64,000 nucleotides of DNA from Labrenzia sp. THAF82. GTDB lineage: Bacteria > Pseudomonadota > Alphaproteobacteria > Rhizobiales > Stappiaceae. The notes under the pieces were generated by a model. The model worked only from the letters and a program-made list of their open reading frames with translations, did no database searches and had not been told where the DNA came from. Below are positions 44,730 through 54,218 of the stretch, in pieces. The DNA is taken from the NCBI RefSeq assembly GCF_009363435.1, contig NZ_CP045354.1, positions 2,756,501-2,820,500 of the forward strand, written 5' to 3'. Position numbers and translations under genes: made by a program. Numbering within the stretch: the first letter of the stretch is position 1; every line of letters begins with the position of its first letter.

Positions 44730-46940
44730 ATGCCCATTTCAAAGAAAAATCCCGATTTAAAGAATTATCTCGAAACATTGCTATCTAGCGGAGATCTCGC
44801 CGAACTGGCTGACCAGCCCGAAGAGACGCTTCGCATGGGTGGTGGCATGGATGAAGGCCCTGCCGGCGCCGACGATGAGCGGGCAAAAGCCCATGCCGCC
44901 GTTGAGAAACTGGCCCGCGGCCAAGACCTCGACCGAGAAGAAGCCTTTCTGATTGAGGCGATTATCGTGCCTGACAAACGTCCGGCCATTGTCGTGACCA
45001 ATGACGCCTACAACGTCCAGCACAAGGACTGGGTGCATTTCAATACGAACGAGACGACCAGGCGTCATATTCTCAAGACCTTGCCTGCTGCCGGACGCAT
45101 CGAACTGCCGGACCATCCATATCTTCCTTATGGTGGAACAGGCTTTCTGGTTGCCGATGATCTGATCATGACCAACCGACACGTCGCTGAACTGTTTGCA
45201 ACAGGGCTGGGTGAAAGAGGACTGGCATTCCGCCCGGGTCAAACTGCTGGGATCGATTACAAACAGGAAGCAGGATCGACGGAAAGTGCGTTTGCAAAAA
45301 TAACCGGCATACGGATGATCCACCCGCACTGGGACATGGCGTTATTGCAGCTGGAAGAAGCTCCAGACGGCGTCGAGCCCTTGCTTTTGTCGATGCAGGA
45401 GCCTGAGGATCTTGAGGGTCGCGAGATCACCTTGATCGGTTATCCGGCTTTTGATCCGCGTAACGATGCAGCGGTACAGAACCGGGTCTTCAAGGGCATC
45501 TACGACGTCAAGAGGTTGTTGCCCGGTTTCCTGAAAAGCCGCCGTGAAATCCTCAGTTACGGTGACCGGGTCAATAGCGTAACTCATGATGCAAGTTCGC
45601 TTGGTGGCGCATCAGGCAGCCTCGTTCTGGACGTCATCACCGGAGACATCGTCGCGCTCCATTTTGCAGGGCGATACAAGGATGCGAACTTTGCGGTTCC
45701 AACCTATGAACTGTCTCGAGATGACAAGGTCGTGGGAGCCGGTCTTGAGTTCGGAGAGGACGCGCTTAGCAACATCGAAGACCCAAATCCGTGGTTGTCT
45801 GACTGGAGACAGGCAGATGGAACAGCAGAAAGCGCAGCGGTTGCTCTGTCACAAGACAACTCTGGAAGTGCGATCCAGGCTCCTGTGCAGACTGGAGACC
45901 CCGGCGGCTCGAGCCGTTGGACCATCCCGATCACGATAGACATCCAGGTTGGTGCAGCGTCTATGGTCAGTGCGCAGGCTTCGGCTGCAATACCTGCCGG
46001 ACAGCCGCTGGCGGCGCCGGCCATCGAGCGCATGGTCGAGCCCAAGCATGATGACGACTATACCAATCGACCAGGCTATGACCCGTCTTTCATCGGCCTC
46101 GATGTTCCCGTGCCAAAGGTGACCGATCTGGACCGGGTTTCAAAGCTTGACGATGGGTCTAACTTTCTGAAGTATTATCATTTTTCGATAATTATGGACA
46201 AGTTTCGACGTATGCCACTTGTCACCGCGGCCAATGTCGACACGCGTAAATCCAGCCTGAAACCCGAACCTGGACGCAAATACAATCGGAAGGCCCTAAA
46301 CGGCTTCACGTCCGACAATGATCGCGAGAAGTGGTTTGCCGACCCGAGGATACCCGGTGACCATCAACTGCCGGACAGGTTCTTTAACAAAGACCGGAAA
46401 GCTTTTGACAAAGGCCATGTGGTCCGGCGCAACGCCGTGGTGTGGGGCCGGACATACGAGGAGGTTCAACTCGCAAACGGAGACACGTTCCACTCCACGA
46501 ACTGTACGCCGCAGGTCAAGGGGTTCAACCGATCTCGAGAGGGCGGTGAATGGGGTCAACTTGAAAATCACATCTTCAAGCAGGCAAAGACGGAAAAGCT
46601 CTGTGTTTTGGCGGGGCCCGTTCTCAAGGCCGAGGACCCGATTTTCACCGGTGTGGATGATGATGGTGTCACGAAGGTACGCATCCCGCAGTCCTACTGG
46701 AAGGTTGCGGTTGCCAATGCGGAAGGGGAGTTGCAGGCCTTCGCCTTTCAACTTGAGCAGGACTTGAGCGATGTCGCATTCGAATTCCAGCTCACCCAGA
46801 AATGGAAGGCTCGGCAGATATCCTTGAAAGATCTGGAAAAAGTCCTTGCTGTCGTCAAGTTCGACAAGGTGCTTCATGCAGCCGATCAGGCTGGAACGGG
46901 GGCGGGTGAGGCGGTCTGCGCAGACGCCGGAATTGGCTGA
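44730..46940 (+). CDS. Trypsin-like serine protease fused to a DNA/RNA non-specific endonuclease
   Basis: 736 residues, no signal peptide. Residues ~130-345 form a trypsin-like domain with triad His151 (TNRHVA), Asp202 (HWDMALLQL) and Ser296 (GGASGS). A Pro/Ala/Ser-rich linker (~365-440) follows. Residues ~475-715 form a NUC1/EndA-type beta-beta-alpha-metal nuclease: DKGHVVRRN with His563 (DRGH family motif), NCTPQVKGFN with Asn600 as metal ligand, and the following W...LE with Glu612. The catalytic residues of both halves are intact. Cleavage of the linker or of a target by the protease could release or activate the nuclease. Gene A is 19 bp upstream. Confidence 0.92.
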   Translation: MPISKKNPDLKNYLETLLSSGDLAELADQPEETLRMGGGMDEGPAGADDERAKAHAAVEKLARGQDLDREEAFLIEAIIVPDKRPAIVVTNDAYNVQHKDWVHFNTNETTRRHILKTLPAAGRIELPDHPYLPYGGTGFLVADDLIMTNRHVAELFATGLGERGLAFRPGQTAGIDYKQEAGSTESAFAKITGIRMIHPHWDMALLQLEEAPDGVEPLLLSMQEPEDLEGREITLIGYPAFDPRNDAAVQNRVFKGIYDVKRLLPGFLKSRREILSYGDRVNSVTHDASSLGGASGSLVLDVITGDIVALHFAGRYKDANFAVPTYELSRDDKVVGAGLEFGEDALSNIEDPNPWLSDWRQADGTAESAAVALSQDNSGSAIQAPVQTGDPGGSSRWTIPITIDIQVGAASMVSAQASAAIPAGQPLAAPAIERMVEPKHDDDYTNRPGYDPSFIGLDVPVPKVTDLDRVSKLDDGSNFLKYYHFSIIMDKFRRMPLVTAANVDTRKSSLKPEPGRKYNRKALNGFTSDNDREKWFADPRIPGDHQLPDRFFNKDRKAFDKGHVVRRNAVVWGRTYEEVQLANGDTFHSTNCTPQVKGFNRSREGGEWGQLENHIFKQAKTEKLCVLAGPVLKAEDPIFTGVDDDGVTKVRIPQSYWKVAVANAEGELQAFAFQLEQDLSDVAFEFQLTQKWKARQISLKDLEKVLAVVKFDKVLHAADQAGTGAGEAVCADAGIG

Positions 46941-47133
46941 TTTTGTTCGCATCCAGACGTGCTTCGTTGAGCCTCAATTGTTTTCAGTTCAGATATCCAT
47001 CGACTTTTGCTTGGCGTGTTCAGTTGATACTGCGCCGATGACTGGACGCAGGCGTGGTTAGTGCCTAAGTCAGGATCTTCTCGGCATTTTGACAGGTGAT
47101 TTGCCGGCTGCAGTCGATAGGGGCGGAATTCAG

Positions 47134-47709
47134 ATGAGTGGTGTATCGGAAGCGCGTCAACAGCGTGCTCGAATGTTCATACTGGGGTATCCGTTCGTCC
47201 TCATTTCTTTCGCGCTTGTCCTGAACTTCTTCGCATTTGGCGTTCAGCCTGTTGAAATCGGGCTGCCGTCAACCGGTTTGCTTTCTGCATTTGTCTTCAG
47301 CGCAGCGCTTCTGCTGGCCAATCATACTTGGTTGATGACAGCGACAGAGCTGACCAGAGTTCGTTTCGGGCTGCATGCAACGCCTGAAGAGTGGGAGGCG
47401 AGTGCCAATGCGCGCGAAGATGTTCCGCAAGTCGGTTGGCAGGAGCTCGAGCGTCATCACAATGCGCATCGCAATGCGACGGAAAACACAGTCTATTTTG
47501 CGCTTTTGGCGGCGATATTCTGCTTGGTGAGCCCGCCACTTGCGGCCTGTTGGGTCTGGATTTTAGGCTTTGCCGTTGGACGCTGTGGCCATAGTTGGTG
47601 TTATCTGACCGGTCGAGACGGCTTGAGGGGGCTTTTCATGAGTGTCAGTCTCTTGAGCCTTTATGGACTGGCCACTTACCTGATCGTTGCAGTGATGATG
47701 ACTTACTGA
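47134..47709 (+). CDS. MAPEG-family membrane protein
   Basis: 191 residues from ATG 47134 (MSGVSEARQQ). Four membrane helices. The MAPEG signature is ERHHNAHRNATENTVYFALLA near residue 115-135. Family members include membrane glutathione transferases and prostaglandin-E synthase-like enzymes acting on lipophilic substrates. The predicted loop between helices 1 and 2 is short; the protein is longer than typical (~140) because of extra N-terminal sequence. No clear operon partner. Confidence 0.88.
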   Translation: MSGVSEARQQRARMFILGYPFVLISFALVLNFFAFGVQPVEIGLPSTGLLSAFVFSAALLLANHTWLMTATELTRVRFGLHATPEEWEASANAREDVPQVGWQELERHHNAHRNATENTVYFALLAAIFCLVSPPLAACWVWILGFAVGRCGHSWCYLTGRDGLRGLFMSVSLLSLYGLATYLIVAVMMTY

Positions 47710-47754
47710 ACTGCCATTCCGTTTGAAGTCACATTGGATCAGAGCAGGGTGTTT

Positions 47755-49623
47755 CTAAGCCAACACGCGGACCACGACCAAGGGCTCTGATCTTCCCTTT
47801 ATCTTGCGGGAGCCGATGGGCTCCAGGGTGACATCATCACCAAGTCTCTTGGTGATTTCTTCGGACGCAAGAATGATCACATCCGCTTGTGGATCAATTT
47901 CCTTGCCAAGGCTTTCCAGCCGCGAGGCTGCGTTCACCGTGTCGCCAATAACTGTGTAGTTGACACGCTCGGATGCCCCGATATCGCCGACAACCAGTGG
48001 TCCAAGATGAAGACCAATCCGCACACGAACGGGCTGTTCGCCCCGCATTGCGCGGGCCTCGTTGTCTTTGCGAATGGCTCCGACCATACCCAGAGCCGCG
48101 CGTACAGCAGGTTCGGCAGGATTGTCCAATCGTTCCGGCGCTCCCCAGAACGCCATGACACTGTCGCCGATATACTTGTCGATCGTGCCATCCTGCCGGG
48201 TGATTTCTTCGCCGAGGAGCGACAGGTGATGATTGACGAATTCTGCCGTTTCACTCGCCGACATGCCTTCTGAGGCGGACGTGAAACCCGCAATGTCGGT
48301 GAACAGTACTGCAAGCTCACGTTCTTCCGGTGGCGCTTCCGCACGTCCTTCGCTTAAAAGTTTCCGTACCAGCGTCTTGGGAACGTAGCGATTAAAGGCC
48401 TTCAAGCCGCCGACCATGGCGTTGAACCCTTTCGAAAGGTCATCCAGTTCCTTGATGACGCTGGCAGGCAGTGGTTCGACTGCATTCAAATTGAGATTTG
48501 CTACGTCTTTCGCGGCGCCGGAAGCGCGCCGCATGGGAAGCGCAATGCGCTTGGCCAAAACGACAGCCCCCAGTAGTGACAGCATCAACAATCCGGTTCC
48601 AACTGCGACGGCGGTCACCAGCTGGTGCAGGGGCTGATCGAGAAACTGGGCGGGGAAGTGAACACCGATACGAACGGGCAGTCCTTGAAGATTGTCGTTC
48701 TTGTCTTCGATGATGACAAAGCGTTTGATGCCATCATCGTCGTAGCCGACATGCAGGTCCAGGTCGTCGGCGATGTCGAACGAAGCGTTGTCCAGTTTCG
48801 GCATCTCCTCGAAGTGTTTCAGGAAATCGTCTGGAACGTGTCTGACATGAAGGAGAGGCGTTTCGTTGCTGAGGTCATCGAATTTCTTGTGCAAGTCCGG
48901 ATGCGCGATGACTTCGTGCGTGTCTTCCCTCAACAGGAAAACCGTGATGTCATCGGTCGAGATGTACCAGGAAATCTCGGAAATTCTCTCCAGCGAAGTG
49001 CCGATGAGCATCGTGCCAATATGGCGTCCTTCCTTGTATAGCGGCTGGGTGAACACGAAATAGGTGTGCTCCCGGTTTGGCATGTAAATGGCTTCGCTCC
49101 AGAAAGCCTCCTTTTGTTTCGCGGCGCGTTCGATCATGGGCGTAAGGATGGGAATCTCTGCTGCAAGATCGACTTCACCGCCAAGCAGCGTCCCGTCAGC
49201 ATCGCCTCTGTCGACATCAACTCCTTTTCCCGTTGGGTCGACCAGAACCATGAAGGACACCTGTTCCAGTGGTGCCAGTGCACCGTAGAGGTAGGCGATC
49301 GGCAATTCCGGTTTGTCGAAGGAAAGCTCGTTCCGCTCTGCCGAGACCTTTGAATACTCAGCGGTTACGGTCACGGCATAAAGCTGTTCAACAAAGGCGA
49401 CTTCTGCAGAATCCATGCCTATGTCGACAAGCTCACCGCCAAGTTGGCGCACCACTTTGGAAGACGTCATGGCCTGGATGATCAGGATTGCGGCCGCTGT
49501 TATCAGAACGAACGAACCGATCACTGTTGCCAAAGTCGGTGTGATGAAGAGTTTTCTGCGCTGCGACACAATTTGCCCCGATTCCGTGCGTCCATCGTCT
49601 TTTTCGCAGATTGCCGACGACAA
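47755..49623 (-). CDS. Membrane-bound class III adenylate/guanylate cyclase
   Basis: 622 residues. Membrane helix ~30-52, periplasmic sensor ~55-335 (dCache-like, with FMVLVDPTGKGVDVDRGD and YFVFTQPLYKEGRHIGTML), second helix ~345-365, HAMP ~366-420 and a class III cyclase domain from ~435 (AVLFTDIAGFTSASEGM, GDSVMAFWGAPE, VGDIGASERVNYTVIGDTVNAASRLE). The two metal-binding Asp residues are present. It makes cAMP (or cGMP) in response to a periplasmic signal. A terminator on the minus strand for the SulP gene upstream separates the two. Confidence 0.95.
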   Translation of the reverse strand: MSSAICEKDDGRTESGQIVSQRRKLFITPTLATVIGSFVLITAAAILIIQAMTSSKVVRQLGGELVDIGMDSAEVAFVEQLYAVTVTAEYSKVSAERNELSFDKPELPIAYLYGALAPLEQVSFMVLVDPTGKGVDVDRGDADGTLLGGEVDLAAEIPILTPMIERAAKQKEAFWSEAIYMPNREHTYFVFTQPLYKEGRHIGTMLIGTSLERISEISWYISTDDITVFLLREDTHEVIAHPDLHKKFDDLSNETPLLHVRHVPDDFLKHFEEMPKLDNASFDIADDLDLHVGYDDDGIKRFVIIEDKNDNLQGLPVRIGVHFPAQFLDQPLHQLVTAVAVGTGLLMLSLLGAVVLAKRIALPMRRASGAAKDVANLNLNAVEPLPASVIKELDDLSKGFNAMVGGLKAFNRYVPKTLVRKLLSEGRAEAPPEERELAVLFTDIAGFTSASEGMSASETAEFVNHHLSLLGEEITRQDGTIDKYIGDSVMAFWGAPERLDNPAEPAVRAALGMVGAIRKDNEARAMRGEQPVRVRIGLHLGPLVVGDIGASERVNYTVIGDTVNAASRLESLGKEIDPQADVIILASEEITKRLGDDVTLEPIGSRKIKGRSEPLVVVRVLA

Positions 49624-49697
49624 GTGAACGCGATTGGGCAGTCAATTTCAAATACGGGCCTGGGTGCGGTTTACCGATGGGCAAAAAGCGGGTCATC

Positions 49698-49731
49698 AAA
49701 GAAAAGACCCGCAGAATGGTTCCGCGGGTCT
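49698..49731 (-). terminator. Rho-independent terminator of the SulP gene
   Basis: Read on the minus strand, GACCCGC...GCGGGTC is followed by TCTTTTCTTTG; loop of 11 nt. It lies 32 nt past the SulP stop. Confidence 0.85.
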
Positions 49732-49762
49732 CAAACGCAATTCGATTGTTGCATCTAATGCA

Positions 49763-51364
49763 TCAGGTTGTTTTGGCCGGTTCGGGTTCATCGAACGTAT
49801 GCCCGTAGTCAACCGCAATCTCGTAATCGGGATCTTCCAGGACGGAGACTTCAACAAGGTTGCCCGCCTTGTCGAGCAGACGTTGGCAATCCGGTGACAG
49901 GTGCCTGAGATGAAGGCGCTTGCCGACGGCCTCGTATTTTGAGGCCAATGCGTCGATCGCTTCCAGTCCCGAGTGATCGACCACGCGGCTGTCGATGAAG
50001 TCGACAACCACATCGTCAGGGTCGTTCTGCGGATTGAAGAGGTCAACAAAGCCGGTCGTGGAGCCAAAGAAGAGGGGCCCTGACAGGCGATAGACCTTCC
50101 AGCCTTCCTTGCTCTTACCAATGCGCGCGCTGATGCGGCTGGCTGCGTTCCAGGCATAGGCAAGAGCTGAGATGATTACGCCAACGACAACGGCGACCGC
50201 AAGGTCGGCATAGACCGTTACGCCGGTTACGATGACCATCACCAGCGCGTCTGTCAGAGGGATCTTATGGACGATCTTCAAGCTGGCCCAAGCAAACGTG
50301 CCGATCACCACCATGAACATCACACCCACCAGGGCAGCGACGGGAATTTGCTCAATCAACTGAGATGCGACAACGATGAATGACAGCAGGAAAAGGGCAG
50401 CTGCAATACCGGAGATGCGGGTGCGGGCACCGGACTTCACGTTGATCATCGACTGGCCGATCATGGCACAGCCACCCATACCGCCAAAGAATCCCGTAAC
50501 AACGTTTGCCGTACCCTGGGCAAGGCATTCCTTGGAGGCACCGCCTTTCGTGTTCGTCAGGTCCGCGACGAGGTTCAGTGTCAGCAGCGATTCAATCAGG
50601 CCGATTGCCGCCAGAATGACGGCGTAAGGCAGAATGATCTGCAGCGTTTCCAGGTTCAGCGGCACCAGCGGAATGTGAAACTCCGGCAGGCCGCCTGAAA
50701 TGGAGGCAAGATCGCCGACAGAGCGCGTGTCCAGATTGAAGCCGAGCACCAGTGCAGAGACAACCAGAATGCCGGCAAGGGGCGCCGGGAACGCCGTTGT
50801 GACCTTCGGCAAGAGCCAGATCACGGCCATCGTCAGGGCGATCAAACCAAACATGAGATAGAGCTGCGAACCGGTCATCCATGTCAGGCCTCCAGCACCG
50901 TCCGGAACCTTGAATTGCCCGAGCTGCGCCAGGAAAATCACGATCGCCAGCCCATTGACAAAGCCGAGCATAACCGGGTGCGGCACCATTCGAATGAATT
51001 TGCCCCATTTCAGCAGACCGACACCAATTTGAAGGATACCCATCAGGACGACGGTGGCGAACAGGTATTCCACACCGTGCTGGGCGACCAGCGAAACCAT
51101 GACGACGGCAAGTGCGCCGGTTGCACCGGAGATCATGCCGGGACGGCCGCCGATGCAGGCAGTGATCAATCCGACGAAAAAGGCGGCGTAGAGGCCGACC
51201 AGCGGATTGACGCCGGCAACGAAGGCAAAAGCCACGGCTTCAGGAACCAAAGCCAGTGCGACGGTCAGTCCCGCAAGCAGCTCGGTCTTGATGCGCGAAG
51301 CATCGAGTTTTGTCGATTTCACAGGCGCAACGGCCTCGGCACGTGCGGTCAAGACATGCTCCAC
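49763..51364 (-). CDS. SulP-family inorganic anion transporter with STAS domain
   Basis: 533 residues. Residues ~30-420 are the membrane domain (about 12-14 helices, with the family motif LVPEAVAFAFVAGVNPLVGLYAAF and GMGGCAMIGQSMINVKSGART). Residues ~425-520 are a STAS domain (GPLFFGSTTGFVDLF, DFIDSRVVDHSGLEAIDALA). Substrates in the family include sulfate, bicarbonate and dicarboxylates. A probable FNR/FixK-type box lies 52-66 nt upstream of the start, suggesting control by oxygen. Confidence 0.95.
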   Translation of the reverse strand: MEHVLTARAEAVAPVKSTKLDASRIKTELLAGLTVALALVPEAVAFAFVAGVNPLVGLYAAFFVGLITACIGGRPGMISGATGALAVVMVSLVAQHGVEYLFATVVLMGILQIGVGLLKWGKFIRMVPHPVMLGFVNGLAIVIFLAQLGQFKVPDGAGGLTWMTGSQLYLMFGLIALTMAVIWLLPKVTTAFPAPLAGILVVSALVLGFNLDTRSVGDLASISGGLPEFHIPLVPLNLETLQIILPYAVILAAIGLIESLLTLNLVADLTNTKGGASKECLAQGTANVVTGFFGGMGGCAMIGQSMINVKSGARTRISGIAAALFLLSFIVVASQLIEQIPVAALVGVMFMVVIGTFAWASLKIVHKIPLTDALVMVIVTGVTVYADLAVAVVVGVIISALAYAWNAASRISARIGKSKEGWKVYRLSGPLFFGSTTGFVDLFNPQNDPDDVVVDFIDSRVVDHSGLEAIDALASKYEAVGKRLHLRHLSPDCQRLLDKAGNLVEVSVLEDPDYEIAVDYGHTFDEPEPAKTT

Positions 51365-51416
51365 TTTGTATATGTTTGCTGGTGAAGGTCCGCCCAGGCC
51401 GGAAACGGCAAGACTA

Positions 51417-51430
51417 TTGACCTAAATCAA
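51417..51430. promoter_or_regulatory. FNR/FixK-type box upstream of the SulP gene
   Basis: TTGACCTAAATCAA (minus strand TTGATTTAGGTCAA) matches the FNR/FixK consensus TTGAT-N4-ATCAA at 9 of 10 conserved positions. It overlaps the palindrome CCTAAAT-CA-ATTTAGG (51421-51436). It sits 53 nt before the SulP start, suitable for a class II site. No other FNR-like target was found in the window. Confidence 0.6.
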
Positions 51431-51784
51431 TTTAGGGCGTTGTAGTCGATTTTCCGCAATGCAGCAAGACTGTGAGCGGATAGCAGCCATGCAGTTGTCC
51501 ACCCCTTGCAAGATCCGGTCACAAGGTTTCACCCTCAATTGCCCCAAGTGCCAGTCGATATCTTTGAGGTAAGTGCTTCTGTAGACCTATAAAATCTTGA
51601 TCGCGCCCAAAAGCAGTGGTCTTTGAAACTCTTTCAAATTCCGCCGAGCTTGCCTCAGATGAACACTGGATTTCCAGTCTTCATGTCAATTCTTTGAAGT
51701 GCTTCAAGGGTATTCGCAACTGTTGCGACAAATCCTAGGGCAAACCAAGGCATCCAAGCCTGAATTGATTCTGAAATCTCGATG
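51431..51784. other. Intergenic stretch without a supported gene
   Basis: 354 bases between the FNR-type box and the stop of the small secreted protein gene. Nothing recognisable: no ORF with a ribosome site, hairpin or repeat; GC content looks lower than the flanks. Confidence 0.5.
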
Positions 51785-52102
51785 CTATTGAGCAAGAACA
51801 CAAACAACGGGAATGCTTGGCAGAATTCTGGGCGCGTTTTCGTCCTCGAAGGTTTTTCGAATGACCTCGCGGCGTTTCAGGGAACGCGCGTCGTTGTCGG
51901 CAAGGAAGCAGAGATACATCGTGGCTCCCTTTTTCATGCCGAAACTGGCCGATGCGGTACTGCTGACCGCAAAGGGTTCATATCCAGAACTTGCCAGCTC
52001 CGACACATAAACAAATTCGCTTTGGCTGACCTCCTGCGAGGACACTGCCTTAATAGAGCCCAGAATCAGGATGATCGCCAAAAGTGCTTTCAAGGAATTC
52101 AT
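51785..52102 (-). CDS. Small secreted protein, unknown function
   Basis: 105 residues: signal peptide (1-22, ALLAIILILGSIKAVSS) and an ~80-residue mature part with one pair of Cys (MYLCFLAD and PVVCVL) that could form a disulfide. There is no family match by eye. A following gap of 148 bp separates it from the SPFH gene upstream on the same strand. Confidence 0.65.
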   Translation of the reverse strand: MNSLKALLAIILILGSIKAVSSQEVSQSEFVYVSELASSGYEPFAVSSTASASFGMKKGATMYLCFLADNDARSLKRREVIRKTFEDENAPRILPSIPVVCVLAQ

Positions 52103-52249
52103 TTCTTCTCCGAAATTTCCAGTCTTTGTCAGCTTTCAGACAGTCCGGTCTAAGCGTAACAATCAAAACGGATCCCAGACTTGCAACACAGGTTTGGTGG
52201 TCTCAATAACTTTGCAACGGCCCATCTTAAAGGCGTGCCTTGTTCTGAG

Positions 52250-54040
52250 TTATTGCTGGGCTGCAGGACGGCCGGGATTTGAAGTCTGCCCCTGAACTCC
52301 GCCCAGACTGGCGCCGAGAAGGGCTGCTGCACCTGCAAAGCCGCTGTCGCCGCCTACAACCGTATTCGGGACAAGCTTGCCAACCAGCCCAACAAGTTCA
52401 GGCTTGCGTTCCAGAGACGTCAGCAGTTTTTCAAGTGCTTGCAGCAGTGCAACACGGTCCTGGCCGAGCACATCCACCTGAGCCCGCTGGCCTCTGGCAA
52501 GTTCTTCCAGATATTGCCGTTCAGCCCGGCCAAGCGCAGCACGTTCCTGCTCACGCTGGTTTGCGACCTGAACGGCAATTTGGGCTTCCACAAGTCTTGG
52601 TTGCTCATCTGCCGTGGAGCGGGCCTGTTCGGTCTCAATGCGTTTCTGCTGGGCGTCGGTCTCGCGCTCATATGCGGTCGACAACTGATCGGCGAGCTGA
52701 ACGCGCAGGCGTGACACCAGCAGTTCCGGCGGGATTGCTGGTTCACCAAGGCGAATCTCCCTGATGTCGACGCCGGCCTTGTTGCCTTCCACCTTGATCT
52801 GCTGCTCGATGGTCTGTTCAAGAGCATCCCGGTTTTCGATCAGGTCCAGCACGCGCGTCGGCCGGAGGGTATAAGTTTGCGGCTCTGTTGCGGTTCCGTC
52901 CGCATTTTTGTCCGGGACCCTGATGGAAGCGCCAGCGACATTGCGCACGATCGAGCGAATGGCCGGCGTCAGGATCCGGTTTTCAATTTCTCCCAGACCA
53001 CCGACCGATCCGACAACGACAGGAGCGTTGGAAGGGTCGACCTGAACCAAAGCTCTGAGTTCAAGCGGGATGTCCCATCCTTCTACCTTGACGAAGACAG
53101 CCCGGTCCGCGGCTTCCTCAGGGATCCGTTCCTGAACGGAGCGCTCGTTTTGTTGGATATTGCCTTGCTGATCGACGGAAAGATCAATGATCCGCTTCGT
53201 GTATCCGCCCTTGTATTCCCAGGTCTGAACACGGGTGTCGACAAGCGTGACTTCATAGGCCTGACGGTTGAGGTAGTAAGCGCCCGGAAAGAGTGGGTCT
53301 TTCCAGATACCGACACAGCCACGTGGGACGAGAGGAACTGTGAGAGCTTCGCGCGAGACAGCAGACGCAGAGACTTCCTCTTCGACACAGTTGATGCCGG
53401 GTTGACTGACATTGGATTTTACAACGCCGACATGACCCGCCGGAATAATGGTCGCGTCGGTGTTCTCATCCAGGCGAATATCAAACAGGTAGCGGTTGAG
53501 GCGATATTGCCCAGGCTTCAAAACCGTTTCCTGCGGTCCGCGGATTCCCCCTTTCGTCAGGAAGCTATCTGCCTTGAGCATATCCCCGACTTCAGCATCG
53601 GGAATGGCCGGAGCCATGAACATGCCCGTCGGCATGGCGCTTCCGTCGAGGGCCGTAAGCTGTCCGTAATAGCCTTCAGGAATGGTCACAACGTCCCACT
53701 CTTCGAAGTCATAAAGAACGCGGACCAGCGGTATGAAATGAAATCCGGGACCAAGGATCTGCGCCTGCGGGCCCTTTTCTCCATCCAGCGCGATGATGCG
53801 GCCTTCAGGCAATTCCTTGAAGGCGTAAATCCGTTTCAAGTGTCCGACGCCGTTTGCGTCGACAAGAATAAAGGACGTCGACATCAGCATGAATGCGCCG
53901 ATCAGTATCATGACGACACCCACGGCACGGCTGCTGACGAACCTCAAGAGACGGTGACTACCAACGGGTGCTCCGGTCCGGCGCATGAACGCGGCAGCTC
54001 CGATTACAATGGCCAGAATTCCAATGATCACGCTCAGCAT
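52250..54040 (-). CDS. SPFH/band 7 (stomatin-flotillin-like) membrane protein
   Basis: 596 residues. One or two N-terminal membrane helices (~1-18, ~38-58) precede an SPFH domain: RIIALDGEKGPQAQILGPGFHFIPLVRVLYDFEEWDVVTIP is the entrance, and a second PGQYRLNRYLFDI segment gives a double SPFH layout. A coiled-coil region (~455-530, ERETDAQQKRIETEQARSTAD) leads to a Gly/Ala-rich end. Such proteins form oligomeric rings that organise membrane microdomains or protect membrane proteases. It is divergent from the aminotransferase gene. Confidence 0.92.
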   Translation of the reverse strand: MLSVIIGILAIVIGAAAFMRRTGAPVGSHRLLRFVSSRAVGVVMILIGAFMLMSTSFILVDANGVGHLKRIYAFKELPEGRIIALDGEKGPQAQILGPGFHFIPLVRVLYDFEEWDVVTIPEGYYGQLTALDGSAMPTGMFMAPAIPDAEVGDMLKADSFLTKGGIRGPQETVLKPGQYRLNRYLFDIRLDENTDATIIPAGHVGVVKSNVSQPGINCVEEEVSASAVSREALTVPLVPRGCVGIWKDPLFPGAYYLNRQAYEVTLVDTRVQTWEYKGGYTKRIIDLSVDQQGNIQQNERSVQERIPEEAADRAVFVKVEGWDIPLELRALVQVDPSNAPVVVGSVGGLGEIENRILTPAIRSIVRNVAGASIRVPDKNADGTATEPQTYTLRPTRVLDLIENRDALEQTIEQQIKVEGNKAGVDIREIRLGEPAIPPELLVSRLRVQLADQLSTAYERETDAQQKRIETEQARSTADEQPRLVEAQIAVQVANQREQERAALGRAERQYLEELARGQRAQVDVLGQDRVALLQALEKLLTSLERKPELVGLVGKLVPNTVVGGDSGFAGAAALLGASLGGVQGQTSNPGRPAAQQ

Positions 54041-54218
54041 AGACCGTCTCCCGCAGCGACTTCTTAATGCCGGGTATCAGATGCCGTGGTTAGGCCGGAG
54101 TCAAACCATGCTTCCATCAATCCAGTGTTCATTGCGGCAAAGCATGAGCCGAGGGATGACAAAGGGCTCGACGGGGAGACTGGTGCACAGTAGAAACGCC
54201 GGATCTGCGGGAGGAAAT

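Noticed and set aside
52877..54067. 396-codon plus-strand open frame opposite the SPFH gene
   Set aside because: Antisense shadow. The minus strand frame carries a clear SPFH protein with signal helix and coiled coil, and the plus frame has no motif.
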